DNA from: Pseudomonas sp. ANT_H12B
Lineage (GTDB): Bacteria; Pseudomonadota; Gammaproteobacteria; Pseudomonadales; Pseudomonadaceae
Assembly (NCBI RefSeq): GCF_008369325.1
Contig: NZ_VOBI01000017.1
Span: 89,154-153,153, forward strand
DNA: 64,000 nt
Direction: 5' to 3'
In this document: positions 16,621-26,365 of the stretch, one piece after another
Numbering within the stretch: position 1 is the first letter of the stretch
Layout of the letters: every line of letters begins with the position of its first letter
Position numbers and translations under genes: made by a program
The notes under the pieces: model-generated
Seen by the model: only the letters and a program-made list of their open reading frames with translations
Told to the model about the DNA's origin: nothing
The model's database searches: none

Positions 16621-17974
16621 TCAGACCACACTCGTTGAACAGGAAATTACGTAGCCCGTTGCGTTCACCGCCGGACTCCAGGTTGAAAGGCAGAACCCGT
16701 ACGCCGAGGCTGTCCATGTCACTTTCAATGCCGAAGTGCTCGTGCAACAACAGGCTGATGCGCGCCAGATAACCTTCGGTGCCTTGGGGGCTGGTCAACG
16801 GCAAGAGCACCAGCAACAGCTGATGATCGCGGTTGTTGCGCAACGGCAAATGCAAATCGAGGCCGCGCTGGCTGCGCTCGAACAAACGCGTCAACTCATC
16901 GTTGGTACGGGTCATTTCGAACGCGAAAAGGCCAGCCGACAGATTGTGCTGCTCGACGTCCACCAGTGACCGCTTGAGTTGCAGAGTGAAGTTCTGCGCA
17001 TCGGCGTCGGCCAGTTGCAGCACCTGCGGGTCTTTGCGCAACAGGTCGGCGATATGCCCGGCGAGCAGCGCCAGCAGGCTCAGGGTCCGATCCTGGAAAG
17101 CGAAAAACGGCATCTGCCGAACCGCCAGGATCGCCAACAAACGGCCCTCGGCATCGATCAACGGAATGCAGGCTTGCAGCGACGAGAAGTGCGCCGAGCC
17201 GCCGGCGTCGATCAACTCCTGACGCACACTCACCAGCTCACCGCGCTCCAGGCAGAGTTTGACCAGACCGTCCTCGGTGTCCAGAGAACCCATGACCCCG
17301 ATCGTCGCCAACGGTGTCGGCAATACATGCTCTCCACGCGCGTCCACCCGATACAGCCCGGCCACGCGCAACGCGCCGTACTGCCCAAGCACCGCAGTGA
17401 CCGGATCGGCCAGAGTGCCCAGCGCATCGCCTTCATCCGGCATCACCCGCAGTTTTTCACGCAGGCCCAGCAAGGAGCTGCGCAAACTCTGGTCGCTGCC
17501 CGCCACACGCTGCTCCAGCAGGTCGTGGGAGACCCGCAGGATCTGGTGCGCCCGAGTGAATTCATCGAGACGATATTGACGGTAATCGTTGGCCATCTGC
17601 AGACGCTCCAGGCGTCGCTCCCACAGATCGCGAACCTCGCCCACCAGCATCCCGCAGACCAGCACGCCGACAATGAACGACGGCTCAAGCTGAGCGTAAG
17701 CCGCATGCCCGCTGTAGCGCAGGGCAAACAACGCCATCACCAACAGGCTGGCGCTGAACAAGCCGCGCACAAAACCATAACGCACACCTAACAGCAGCGG
17801 CGCCAGAACCGGCCAAGGGAAGCCACCGTGCATTTGCAACGGGTCTTCGGGGGTCAGCCACAAGCCGAGGCCGATCGCCAGACCGGTCACCAAAACGGTT
17901 TCCAGCCAAGACACCGGGCCGCTGGCGCGAGGCGCCAGGCTGTAATCCATGTGTGGGGAATTCATTGCATTCAC
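16598..17974 (-). CDS. pelD: PelD, inner-membrane c-di-GMP receptor
   Basis: This is a 458-residue protein with four N-terminal membrane helices (about residues 22-105), a GAF domain, and a C-terminal degenerate GGDEF domain. The c-di-GMP binding site is intact: R370-G-L-D373 forms the RxxD I-site and R405 lies in GYLARI. These positions equal P. aeruginosa R367, D370 and R402 with an offset of three. The GGDEF signature itself is missing, as in all PelD proteins, so it binds and does not make the messenger. Binding switches on polymer synthesis after translation. The start overlaps the pelC stop by four bases. Confidence 0.95.
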   Translation of the reverse strand: MNAMNSPHMDYSLAPRASGPVSWLETVLVTGLAIGLGLWLTPEDPLQMHGGFPWPVLAPLLLGVRYGFVRGLFSASLLVMALFALRYSGHAAYAQLEPSFIVGVLVCGMLVGEVRDLWERRLERLQMANDYRQYRLDEFTRAHQILRVSHDLLEQRVAGSDQSLRSSLLGLREKLRVMPDEGDALGTLADPVTAVLGQYGALRVAGLYRVDARGEHVLPTPLATIGVMGSLDTEDGLVKLCLERGELVSVRQELIDAGGSAHFSSLQACIPLIDAEGRLLAILAVRQMPFFAFQDRTLSLLALLAGHIADLLRKDPQVLQLADADAQNFTLQLKRSLVDVEQHNLSAGLFAFEMTRTNDELTRLFERSQRGLDLHLPLRNNRDHQLLLVLLPLTSPQGTEGYLARISLLLHEHFGIESDMDSLGVRVLPFNLESGGERNGLRNFLFNECGLNDQQVAV

Positions 17975-18489
17975 TCGAACCGAAGGGCGCCAACAAGTTT
18001 GTCGAGCACCTGTTGAGCAGTGCCAGCGAGGCTTTCACGGGACCAGCCGGCACGTGCGCCGCTTTTGCTCCAGAGCACACGACCGCTGCTGGCTTCAAGC
18101 ACGCGCAGGCTGATGCCCACCGCCGGTTCGCCGTCCAGACCGTTCTTGTACTGCCACTCTTCAACGCTGCCGGCGACTACGTAATCGAGTTTCTGCTCGC
18201 GTGCCCAATCGAGGGCTCCGGCCAGACGCTCGTTGTCATCCATCAACGCTTGTTCGCCCTGAGTGCTGACCGGGTAAACCTGTGGTTGCAAGCCGTGGCT
18301 GCTGAGTACGCTGAGCAGGATCTGCTCGCTGCGCTCACCGGCTTGCGGGGTCTGCGAATAGTTGACCATCGGCACGATGCCCCACTGCGCATTGCGCGGC
18401 AGGTTCGGGCTGTTTTCATCGGTGAAGCTGGCGCAACCGGCGACGACCAGGACCGCCAGCGCCAGGCTCAGATTACGAATTGCTTGCAT
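17971..18489 (-). CDS. pelC: PelC, outer-membrane lipoprotein
   Basis: This 172-residue lipoprotein has a signal peptide ending in the lipobox VVAGC (Cys19). PelC forms a dodecameric ring at the inner face of the outer membrane and funnels the cationic polymer to the PelB pore. I chose the ATG at 18489 (MQAIRNLSL) because AGGAG lies 8 bases upstream and it gives a proper signal peptide; the frame is open 13 codons further upstream but that would overlap pelB. It starts 28 bases after the pelB stop. Confidence 0.94.
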   Translation of the reverse strand: MQAIRNLSLALAVLVVAGCASFTDENSPNLPRNAQWGIVPMVNYSQTPQAGERSEQILLSVLSSHGLQPQVYPVSTQGEQALMDDNERLAGALDWAREQKLDYVVAGSVEEWQYKNGLDGEPAVGISLRVLEASSGRVLWSKSGARAGWSRESLAGTAQQVLDKLVGALRFE

Positions 18490-18517
18490 ACGTTTTTCTC
18501 CTGTAGAAATTCCATGA

Positions 18518-21500
18518 TCAGCGTCCAAAACGCACGCCGTAGCTCACACCCAGTGTTCCGCCCGACTTGCCATCACCGCCTTGTGGCGCAGATTGGTAGC
18601 CGAAGGTCAGGGCCAGTTCGTCATCACCCAGCACTTCAACGCCGATCCCGGTGTTGATGCCGTAGTTAAACGTTTGATCCGTCCACTGCCAGCCTGCCGT
18701 CAGGTCCACCAGCCAGGTGTATTGCGGTCGGGTGCGAACCAGTGCACCCGGCAGGCCACGACGCCAGGAACTGCCGAAATACAATTGGCCGTAGCGGCTT
18801 TGCAGCAAGTCGCCGGCCGTGACCGTCTCTATGTCTAGTGGATCGATAGGCTCGGGCAAACCGGTGTCAGGGTCTATCTCCGGTACAGGCGGGGCCGCAA
18901 CGCTTATCGGGCCGCCATTGTTGCTGGACAGGTAGTCCAGTGTCCGGTTCTTGACTCGGTTTTTCTGATAGTCGACACCGCTGCGCACTGTCCAGTTGGG
19001 ACCGGCGAATTCCAGCGTGTGGTTGAGCTCCATTTTCAGTGCGTGGCCATCGCCGAGGTTGTCACCCGCACGCGTGGAAAATGACCGTTGAGCGACTTCC
19101 CAACTGAACTGATCACGGGCGGTCAGGCTATGACGGCCACCCAGCCATACGCTGTCCTGCTGACCGAAAGCGCGCATCAGCCCGCTGTCTTCGCTCTTGC
19201 GATGCCATTCGAGACCGGTTTCCAGTTCATCACTGACGCCCAACTGCCAGGTCCGGGAAAGACCCAGGCCATTGCGGTCGTCGTCCTTGCGCTGACTGGT
19301 GTCGGCGAACAGTTTGTAGCTGCCGTTCTCCACCGAGCGTTGCAGGGTCAGGGCCGCGTTACGCTCCTCGCCGATTTTCGATGAGTCGACATCGCTGCCA
19401 CTGTAAGAGCCTTGTTCCAGCTCAAGATCGGCGTACCAGTGATCGCCCAGGTTGTGCGCAATCTGCAATCGCGGGGCGTTGAAATCAATGCCGCCGAAGC
19501 CCTGCTCCTGCCAGGACAGCTGTGCTCCTTGCGGCGTGCGTTCCTGGATTTCCACTCCCTGCGTTCGCAGTTGCTCGCGCACCTCGACCGGTTGCTCGTC
19601 ACCGAGCGCCGACAGGCTGGTATCGAGCGCTTCACCGAGCCGACCCAGGCGATTGAGGGCCTGGGCCCTTTGCGCCGGGTTCAGATCGCTGCTGGCCAAC
19701 AGCGTTTCGACCTGCGCTTTGTTACGGCTGCGCAGGGCCTGCTGAATCTGCTCATAACGCTCTACCTTCAGGCCTTGGCTACGCGCCCACGCCAGCCATT
19801 CGTCTTTCTGCGCTTCCTGGTTTGTCGCGTCGAGACGCGCCAGCAACCGCTCAAACCATAATTGCAACATGGCCGGCGAACCGTCCTTCCACTTCAACAC
19901 TTCCTGCTGCGCCATGCGTGGCGAATAACTGCTGGCCATCAGACGCAGCCAGGTCGCGTAGCGCTGAGACGATGGTTGAAGGTTTTCACCTTCAGGGCTG
20001 CGCAGTAGCTTCAAACGCAGACGCTGGGCCGCATCCTGATACCCGGCGCTGTACAGCGCATCGGCGTAAGCGGCCTGCACCAACCAATCCTGCGAGTTGT
20101 TCTTGAGGTACATGCGATACCAGGCCAACGCTTCGCTGTCGCGACCGAACATCTGACTGGCACTGGCAAACGCCAGCCACAAGACCTGGTCGTTACGCGC
20201 CTGCCCCCGCCACTTCGTCAACAACGGTTTGAGGGCCGCTGAGTTGCCTTGATCGACGTAAAGCCACATCAAGCGCTCGCGAAACAGGTTGTCATCGGGG
20301 TAGCGCGACAAACCCAGCAGATACAAGCGCTCCGCCTCGTCATACTGCCCCTTCTGCACCGCCAGGGCAGCGCGGGCCGACAGTACCTGAGCCTGTTCGT
20401 ATATTTCTGGATACTGCTCGGCGTCCTTGAGCAGCGCCTCCACTTGCGACCAATCCGGCAGCTCCTGGGCCATCAGCAACGCGTCGACCAGGCGCAGCGG
20501 ACCATGGGCGCGCTGCCAACTGGCGACAGCCAATTGCAGAGCGCGCTGCGGATTGCTGGTGCGATAACTCGAGATCAGCTGGGTCTCCTCGTTACTGTCA
20601 AGCGCGCCCTTGAGGGTCAACAGCTTTTCAATGGATACCTGCAACTCGTCATCGTGTTCCAGTTCCCAGGCCAAATAGGCTCGGACGCGCCAGTAATTCT
20701 GATCGGCGATGGTTTGGTCATTCACCTGCACGATTTCCCAAGCCGCGCGATTGTCAAACAGCACCAGATAGGTATGGGCCCAGTCGACCCGCTCGGCGCT
20801 AGTCAGACTAAAACGTTTCAACATGTCCTGGTAAACCACGGTTTTGGCCGAGAACTGCCCGGTGTTTTCAAGGTTTTGCAGCAACCGCGTCCAGGCCAGA
20901 TGATGCGCGGGGTATTTTCGTATGTAGTTGCGCAGCCAGGATTCGGCCTGCACCGGCGTACCCCGCGACTCATGGCCGTAGATCAGCGCATCGAGCTCAA
21001 TGTCGGTCAGCGCCCGTTGATCCATGATCTCTTCGAGCAATGGAATCGACCGATCAAAATCGAACTCCTGGCTCGCCAGACGCCAGGCGTGTTCACGGAC
21101 TTGCGGGGTTTCGTGCAGTTTGAGCAGACGAATCCAGTAACCCAGCGCGGCGTTGTTGTCGCCACGCCATTCACCGAGATGGGCCATTTGCTCCAGCAAC
21201 CGCTGGTCATCGGGGACATCGATGACCAGTTGCTGACCGCTCTCCCAAGCGCCCGCGAGGTCGTTCAGTGCCAGACGCAGGCTGAAATCCTTCCTGAGAA
21301 TTTGCGTGTTATCCGGCTGCAAAACGCGCCACTGCTTGAGGAATAGCTGAGCCCGGTCATAGCGTTTGTTCCCAATCGCGACATCAACGCCCTGCTCCAG
21401 CCAGGCCGAATCGGCTTGCGGATTCTTGAGTTGACCGAGTTCATCGACGAGTACTTGCGTGGCCTGCTCGCCGCGACCGTCAGCCAACAGGCTGTTAAAC

Positions 21501-22144
21501 GCCAATTGAGCGTACTCCCGACGCTCAGCCGCTTGCTGGCTTTCTCTTTTCAGGCGCAGATAAATATTCGCCGCCAGACCCGGTTGCTCGCCTGCCAAAT
21601 GCCATTGTGCGGCAGACCTGAGCGACTCGGTGCGTAGCGTCGAGTCACGGTCGGCGATTTCTTCATAGACGCCTGCGGCAGTCGCAGGGGCCTGCAACGA
21701 CAGCGCCAGGCGGGCCAGATTCTGCAATTGTGGCAGTGACAGTTTGCGGTGATCGAAGCTATTCAGACGCTCTGCCAACGCCTTCCGCACGGCAGAGTCT
21801 TCGCTGTTCGACGCCACCAATGTATCCAGCTCAAGCCGGTAGTAGGCCTGTACCTCCAGCACTGGTTTGGGCCAGCTCTCCAGGTACTGACGCGCCTTCG
21901 TGTAATCGCCGAGACGAATCAACAGATCGACCAACTGCAAGCGCAGGTGATCGTCATCCGGGTGGGCCGCCAACAGCAACTCGGCATAATTGGCCGAGAC
22001 CGCATCCGGCTCGCGGCCATCGGGCTGGAACACTTCTTCGCGCTGGAAGGTCGCCCACAGCAGACCTCCCACGGCAACCGCCACCACCGCCAATGCCCAA
22101 GGATTGAGCAGACGGCTATTTTTAGTTGCAGAGGAGCTGACCAT
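18518..22144 (-). CDS. pelB: PelB, TPR scaffold and outer-membrane beta-barrel porin
   Basis: This 1208-residue protein has an N-terminal membrane helix (about residues 13-31, LNPWALAVVAVAVGGLLWAT), a long array of TPR-like helical repeats to about residue 870, and a C-terminal beta-barrel (about 890-1208) with alternating strands such as HWYADLELEQGSYSG and a terminal aromatic-poor GVSYGVRFGR. PelB exports Pel through the outer membrane, and its TPR region holds PelA in the periplasm. The ATG at 22144 follows AGGTGAG and overlaps the end of pelA by 23 bases. An acidic/proline-rich loop (PVPEIDPDTGLPEPIDPLD) interrupts the barrel. Confidence 0.95.
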   Translation of the reverse strand: MVSSSATKNSRLLNPWALAVVAVAVGGLLWATFQREEVFQPDGREPDAVSANYAELLLAAHPDDDHLRLQLVDLLIRLGDYTKARQYLESWPKPVLEVQAYYRLELDTLVASNSEDSAVRKALAERLNSFDHRKLSLPQLQNLARLALSLQAPATAAGVYEEIADRDSTLRTESLRSAAQWHLAGEQPGLAANIYLRLKRESQQAAERREYAQLAFNSLLADGRGEQATQVLVDELGQLKNPQADSAWLEQGVDVAIGNKRYDRAQLFLKQWRVLQPDNTQILRKDFSLRLALNDLAGAWESGQQLVIDVPDDQRLLEQMAHLGEWRGDNNAALGYWIRLLKLHETPQVREHAWRLASQEFDFDRSIPLLEEIMDQRALTDIELDALIYGHESRGTPVQAESWLRNYIRKYPAHHLAWTRLLQNLENTGQFSAKTVVYQDMLKRFSLTSAERVDWAHTYLVLFDNRAAWEIVQVNDQTIADQNYWRVRAYLAWELEHDDELQVSIEKLLTLKGALDSNEETQLISSYRTSNPQRALQLAVASWQRAHGPLRLVDALLMAQELPDWSQVEALLKDAEQYPEIYEQAQVLSARAALAVQKGQYDEAERLYLLGLSRYPDDNLFRERLMWLYVDQGNSAALKPLLTKWRGQARNDQVLWLAFASASQMFGRDSEALAWYRMYLKNNSQDWLVQAAYADALYSAGYQDAAQRLRLKLLRSPEGENLQPSSQRYATWLRLMASSYSPRMAQQEVLKWKDGSPAMLQLWFERLLARLDATNQEAQKDEWLAWARSQGLKVERYEQIQQALRSRNKAQVETLLASSDLNPAQRAQALNRLGRLGEALDTSLSALGDEQPVEVREQLRTQGVEIQERTPQGAQLSWQEQGFGGIDFNAPRLQIAHNLGDHWYADLELEQGSYSGSDVDSSKIGEERNAALTLQRSVENGSYKLFADTSQRKDDDRNGLGLSRTWQLGVSDELETGLEWHRKSEDSGLMRAFGQQDSVWLGGRHSLTARDQFSWEVAQRSFSTRAGDNLGDGHALKMELNHTLEFAGPNWTVRSGVDYQKNRVKNRTLDYLSSNNGGPISVAAPPVPEIDPDTGLPEPIDPLDIETVTAGDLLQSRYGQLYFGSSWRRGLPGALVRTRPQYTWLVDLTAGWQWTDQTFNYGINTGIGVEVLGDDELALTFGYQSAPQGGDGKSGGTLGVSYGVRFGR

Positions 22145-24932
22145 TACTCACCTGCTTCATTGGTAAATGAAATGTCCATAGACCGGCCGATGACTTGCCT
22201 GCAAAACGCTGCCCATCCACTTCAACCCGACAAGCGCTCGTCGAGCGTACCGAGAAGGTCAGATCGATCTGTCCGACAAACGAAAAACTCACGCGTCGGT
22301 CATCCAGGTAACTCCAGTCCACCAATGGCAGATTGGCCTCCTCCAGCGCAGGTCGGTCATCCCGATCAGGACGCAAGACCAGCAGCGCGCGATCGCTGCT
22401 CAGGTGCACATAACGCCCTTGAGGAAGATCGCGAACTCCGGCGATGCCTTGCGAGCGCAGCAGATCCGGCCAGCCCATTTGCGGGTCAAGCCGCAGGGTG
22501 CGCAAGGCATCCATCCCACGAACCTGCCAGTCGCCTTCGGCCGTACGCGCCAGACTGGATTGATACAAGCCGTGCAAACGATCGAGGTAATCGCTCATCC
22601 ACAGCGACATGGGTTGTTGCTCGCGCATGTAGCCATAGATGTCGCTCATCGCCTTGATCGAGGCCTGCTTGGTGCTCGAATAGAAGTGGTAATACAGGTG
22701 CAGGCCGCGCAGACGCCGCGGGCTGTCGGTCAGCTCAAACGTTTCGATCACTTCGCGGAAGCCGTAATACGGTCCCTTCCAAAGGTTGGTGTAAACGTTC
22801 TCGTTGATGATCGGCGCGTAGTACTGCAAGCCACCTTCGGTGGGCCGCAACAAGGGATACAAGCCGGTCAGCGACGGCTTGGCATTCGTCAGCATGGTTG
22901 AGGCACCGTTGACGTTTTTCAGACCCGCGTCGTAGGCCAGTTTGATGGTGGCCGCCGACGGCAAGGCGTCGCCCGGCCAGAAAACCATCTTCACCGGTTT
23001 GGCCGCGGTGGTGAGCTGTTGGTTGATGTAGTCGCGCGAGCCAAAAATCTCACGGCGAAAATCGATGGTGTTGTAACCCGGGATGGCCATTTTCAAGCCG
23101 TATTCCGGGTTGAAATCTTCCCTTTTCTGGGCCAGTTCCGGCTCCATGAAGAACGGATGGCTGAAGGTGTGTGTAGCGACTTCGACTTTAGGGTTGGCAA
23201 ACAACTCGCGCGCGATGGGCTCCAGCTCGCGCGCCAGGTGCGCAAACATCCCGCGCGGCGAAATCTCCCCCTCGATGATCGACACCGAGGTCAGAAACGG
23301 ATTAGGCCGAATGAAATCGTCAAGCACCTGCTTGCCGGCGTACGGCGAGCCACGCACTTCGGCGCGCGAAGGGAAACCATCGCCATCGATGTGCACGGTC
23401 GCGATTCGGCGGCCGTTTTCCGTGGTGGTGTCCGGACGTGGCTGCACCGGTAGGTGCAGGGCAGCCTGGAGAAATGCGAACGGATCGATGATCCAACGGC
23501 TGCGCTCGCTGTTTGTTTCGAGGACATAAGGAGTAAGTGCCAGGCCTCCCCATTTGCCGATCGCCACCGGGGCAAACGTCTGACCGCTTTGCCCCGTCAG
23601 TTGCAACACCGCTTTTGGTCCTTCGGGCAGTACAGAGATAGCGGTCAGGTCGCGGGATCGGGGCTGCACCGGTGCTTCGAACGCCCCGATCAGCGCCTTG
23701 TCCTGGTAAGTGACGCTCAAGGCTTGAGTGCCCGCGGGTGTCGAGAGACTCAACCCCAGACGCTTGAGCAACACCTTGTCCTCAATCGGCAGGCTGGCGA
23801 AAAACGCCAGTGGCACATTCTCGTCAAGGCGCTTGTTGAGCCAACGGTTAAATCCGGAACTGTCCTGCGGTGTGCCGCTGGCCATCCAGGTAATGATGCC
23901 GGCGTACAGACCGCTGAAACGATGTTCCGGCAAGCTGTCGACGGCCAGATAATCGACCCGGTAGCCGAGGTATTCGATCAAGCCGCCGAGCATTGTGTGG
24001 CCGGCGTTGCTGGTCAGTTCGTCTTCGCGTGGATCGTAAACCAGCGCGATTCGGCGCGGCTGGACTTCGATATTGCTGATGCCCATCGAGTCCAGTTCAG
24101 GGGTGCCGATGAAAGGAATGTAACCCTCATCGCGCAGACGCTTGGCCAGTTTGCGTGCTTCTTCACGACGCTCCGGTGGCAGGTAATCGATGGCCACCAG
24201 CGGGATGCCTTTGGCACGCAATGGTTGCAGCTCTTCCAGCAACCATTGGCGATCGGACTCAGGGACTGGGCGATAACGCTTGGCGGCAGGATCCCAGCCG
24301 GCGTACATGGACTCAAAGGCGACCGCTGCCGCCACGCCATCAAGCTCGGGCAACACTTCAAACCCGCGGTTGAAAAACAGCTTCAGCGTGGGCTGACGTT
24401 TGTGCAGTTCACGCAGGAAACTGGCGAGAGCAACACGCTGCGCTTCCCGCGAGGCTGGCGGCAACAGCTGAAAACTGTCGAGCGTGTCGAGGAACAGGCC
24501 GGCATAACCTTGCGCCTCCAACTCTTTGGCACGGCCGAGCAAATGCTCACGCCAGGCCGGAGCTGCAAGGTCCATCACCTGGCTGTCCCAGGAGTCGTTT
24601 CGCACCGGGGTGACCGCGTTACGCAAACCTGCCTTGTCGATTTCAGCCTTGTTGCCATCGAACTCGCCCACCGATACGTAGGCAAACGGCTGACTGCCCA
24701 ACTTGCGCAGGGTTTTGACATCGTCCGCCGTCATGTGCCCTGACTCGACCACGGTCCAGTCAAACTGAGCCAACTCGGAGATCGGCGGTTGATCGGCGTA
24801 CCAAAAGGCCACGCTGGAAGGTGGCGACAATGCGCCAGCCTGAACGGCGGGCCCACTCACCAATAGCGCCAAGGCGGCCAACAGTCGCTTGGCGGCCGCG
24901 CGGACACGCGTCCTGCGAAAAACGATTTCCAT
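22122..24932 (-). CDS. pelA: PelA, periplasmic Pel deacetylase and glycoside hydrolase
   Basis: This 936-residue protein has a signal peptide (Arg-rich start, hydrophobic LLAALALLVSG, cleavage after VQA). The N-terminal domain (about 40-300) is the GH166 alpha-1,4-N-acetylgalactosaminidase type, with candidate catalytic Glu in AVAFESMYAGW (near 207). The C-terminal part is the CE18 deacetylase, with metal and catalytic residues in TVHIDGDGFPSR (near 512) and VATHTFSHPF (near 587). It partly deacetylates Pel, giving positive charge, and can cut it. Family length is normal. pelX ends 61 bases upstream on the same strand, so transcription probably begins there. Confidence 0.95.
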   Translation of the reverse strand: MEIVFRRTRVRAAAKRLLAALALLVSGPAVQAGALSPPSSVAFWYADQPPISELAQFDWTVVESGHMTADDVKTLRKLGSQPFAYVSVGEFDGNKAEIDKAGLRNAVTPVRNDSWDSQVMDLAAPAWREHLLGRAKELEAQGYAGLFLDTLDSFQLLPPASREAQRVALASFLRELHKRQPTLKLFFNRGFEVLPELDGVAAAVAFESMYAGWDPAAKRYRPVPESDRQWLLEELQPLRAKGIPLVAIDYLPPERREEARKLAKRLRDEGYIPFIGTPELDSMGISNIEVQPRRIALVYDPREDELTSNAGHTMLGGLIEYLGYRVDYLAVDSLPEHRFSGLYAGIITWMASGTPQDSSGFNRWLNKRLDENVPLAFFASLPIEDKVLLKRLGLSLSTPAGTQALSVTYQDKALIGAFEAPVQPRSRDLTAISVLPEGPKAVLQLTGQSGQTFAPVAIGKWGGLALTPYVLETNSERSRWIIDPFAFLQAALHLPVQPRPDTTTENGRRIATVHIDGDGFPSRAEVRGSPYAGKQVLDDFIRPNPFLTSVSIIEGEISPRGMFAHLARELEPIARELFANPKVEVATHTFSHPFFMEPELAQKREDFNPEYGLKMAIPGYNTIDFRREIFGSRDYINQQLTTAAKPVKMVFWPGDALPSAATIKLAYDAGLKNVNGASTMLTNAKPSLTGLYPLLRPTEGGLQYYAPIINENVYTNLWKGPYYGFREVIETFELTDSPRRLRGLHLYYHFYSSTKQASIKAMSDIYGYMREQQPMSLWMSDYLDRLHGLYQSSLARTAEGDWQVRGMDALRTLRLDPQMGWPDLLRSQGIAGVRDLPQGRYVHLSSDRALLVLRPDRDDRPALEEANLPLVDWSYLDDRRVSFSFVGQIDLTFSVRSTSACRVEVDGQRFAGKSSAGLWTFHLPMKQVSNGQLLCN

Positions 24933-24993
24933 AACTCACTCTTTAAATGACTGAACCAATACCGCTTGAACCTCGAGCAGTGGACTGCCCGGG

Positions 24994-25926
24994 CTACAGA
25001 CTGCGGATAAGCTGCGCTAAACCGTTGCCGATGGTGGTCGGTTCCGGGAGCTTGAAGCGCTCGAGCAGGCGAGCGTTGTTGGCGCGCGAATGGCGAATGT
25101 CGCCCTGACGTGGCGCGTGATGAGTCACCGTCAAAGGACTGCCAGTAGCGCCCCCCAGCTCAGTGATCAAATCGTTGAGGCTGGTGGAACGACTGAGGCC
25201 GATATTCACTGCGCCGGAGCCCGGTTCGTCCGATTCCATAGCCTGCACAAGAATGCTCACCAGGTCCTGGACATAGACGAAGTCGCGGGTCTGCTCGCCG
25301 TCGCCGAAAATTGCCACTGGCTGCTCGGCCATGGCCATTTTGGTGAAAATACTGATCACACCGGAGTACGGCGAAGAAGGGTCCTGGCGTGGGCCGAAGA
25401 TGTTGAAGAACCTCAGGATCACCGGTTCCAGGCCGTGTTCGCGGCGATAGAAATCCAGGTAATACTCACTGGCCAGTTTGTCGCTGGCATAGGGGGTGAG
25501 AGGGGCTTTCGGGGTGTCTTCGTGAATCGCCGTACCTTCACCGTTGTTGCCATAAATGGCCGCGCTGGAAGCGAACACCACACGTTTGATCCCGGCCTTG
25601 AGCATGCTTTCGCAAACATTGAGGGTGCCAACGAAGTTGCTTTGATGGGTGCCGACCGGATCATCCACCGACGCTTGCACCGAGGCTACCGCCGCCAAGT
25701 GCACGACCGCGCTGCAATCGCGCATGGCCTGCGCCACGACCGCGCCGTCCGCGACATCACCCACAACCAGGTTCAGATTGGCATTATCCATCGGCAAATT
25801 ATTGACTTTGCCGGTCGATAAATTATCCAGCACACGCACTTTGTAGCCTTTGCCAAGCAATGCTTCAACAAGGTGTGACCCAATAAAACCCGCCCCGCCA
25901 GTGACCAGTACTCGCTCAACAAACAT
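24994..25926 (-). CDS. pelX: PelX, UDP-GlcNAc C4-epimerase (SDR family)
   Basis: This 310-residue extended short-chain dehydrogenase has the NAD-binding motif GGAGFIGSH (residues 10-18), the catalytic VVFASSAAIYG and YASDK (YxxxK), and the substrate-loop RFFNIFGPRQDP typical of UDP-hexose 4-epimerases. Linked epimerase genes of this type next to pelA were shown in P. protegens to encode PelX, which makes UDP-GalNAc for Pel synthesis. The position 61 bases upstream of pelA and the shared strand support this call over a general GalE. An independent role in other surface sugars is possible. Confidence 0.88.
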   Translation of the reverse strand: MFVERVLVTGGAGFIGSHLVEALLGKGYKVRVLDNLSTGKVNNLPMDNANLNLVVGDVADGAVVAQAMRDCSAVVHLAAVASVQASVDDPVGTHQSNFVGTLNVCESMLKAGIKRVVFASSAAIYGNNGEGTAIHEDTPKAPLTPYASDKLASEYYLDFYRREHGLEPVILRFFNIFGPRQDPSSPYSGVISIFTKMAMAEQPVAIFGDGEQTRDFVYVQDLVSILVQAMESDEPGSGAVNIGLSRSTSLNDLITELGGATGSPLTVTHHAPRQGDIRHSRANNARLLERFKLPEPTTIGNGLAQLIRSL

Positions 25927-26066
25927 GAAATTTCTTCCTGAAGATTCAAGCGGTACTAGTGTTCAAAGTCCGCTAACGGTGTGGGCTGCGCTGGTAGTAA
26001 AACGGCATTTTTATGGCGCAAAGCCATCAAAACGCGGGGGGGATAATGGGAGATCAGATGGAGACT

Positions 26067-26080
26067 GTCAATAGGTTGTC
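26067..26080. promoter_or_regulatory. Candidate FleQ box 1 upstream of pelX-pelA
   Basis: GTCAATAGGTTGTC matches the FleQ consensus GTCAATAAATTGAC at 11-12 of 14 positions. It lies 141-154 bp upstream of the pelX start. FleQ with c-di-GMP controls pel transcription in P. aeruginosa through paired boxes. Function here is inferred from the match and the place. Confidence 0.5.
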
Positions 26081-26116
26081 TATTTTGCCGCCAAGCGGTT
26101 ATTAACAGCGCAAAAC

Positions 26117-26130
26117 GCCATTTATTTGAC
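26117..26130. promoter_or_regulatory. Candidate FleQ box 2 upstream of pelX-pelA
   Basis: GCCATTTATTTGAC matches the FleQ consensus at about 10 of 14 positions, including the strong TTGAC end. It is exactly 50 bp from the first candidate, close to a whole number of helical turns, as expected for two sites bound by one FleQ assembly. It is the weaker of the two. Confidence 0.35.
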
Positions 26131-26152
26131 GACGATAAGCGAAGGCGTGGGT

Positions 26153-26365
26153 TTATTCCGTATGGATCGCAGGTGTCCTGACGACTAGCACCTTCGGCTG
26201 CATACCCGAAATACCTGCCGCAAAATGTAGCGATCGAGAAGGTCGGCGAAGATATCTTCCGTCCCGTCCCAAGTCAGAATCTCTTCGAATTTTTCTCCCG
26301 GAAACTGCTGCTCCCCAAGCAATGCATCAAACGTTTCGGAGCGCACCTGAACCCTGCCAATGGGC
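26153..26365 (-). pseudogene. HipA-type kinase gene remnant
   Basis: The minus strand reads GRVQVRSETFDALLGEQQF, then PGEKFEEILTWDGTEDIFAD and LLDRYILR. A one-base deletion near 26221 then has to be bridged to continue as GISGMQPKVLVVRT before a TAA. RYxLRSGISGxQPKVLV is the highly conserved HipA N-lobe/glycine loop motif, so this is a short internal piece of a HipA gene. Both the start and the kinase catalytic region are missing. It abuts a TonB-receptor remnant in the opposite orientation at about 26365. Confidence 0.6.
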
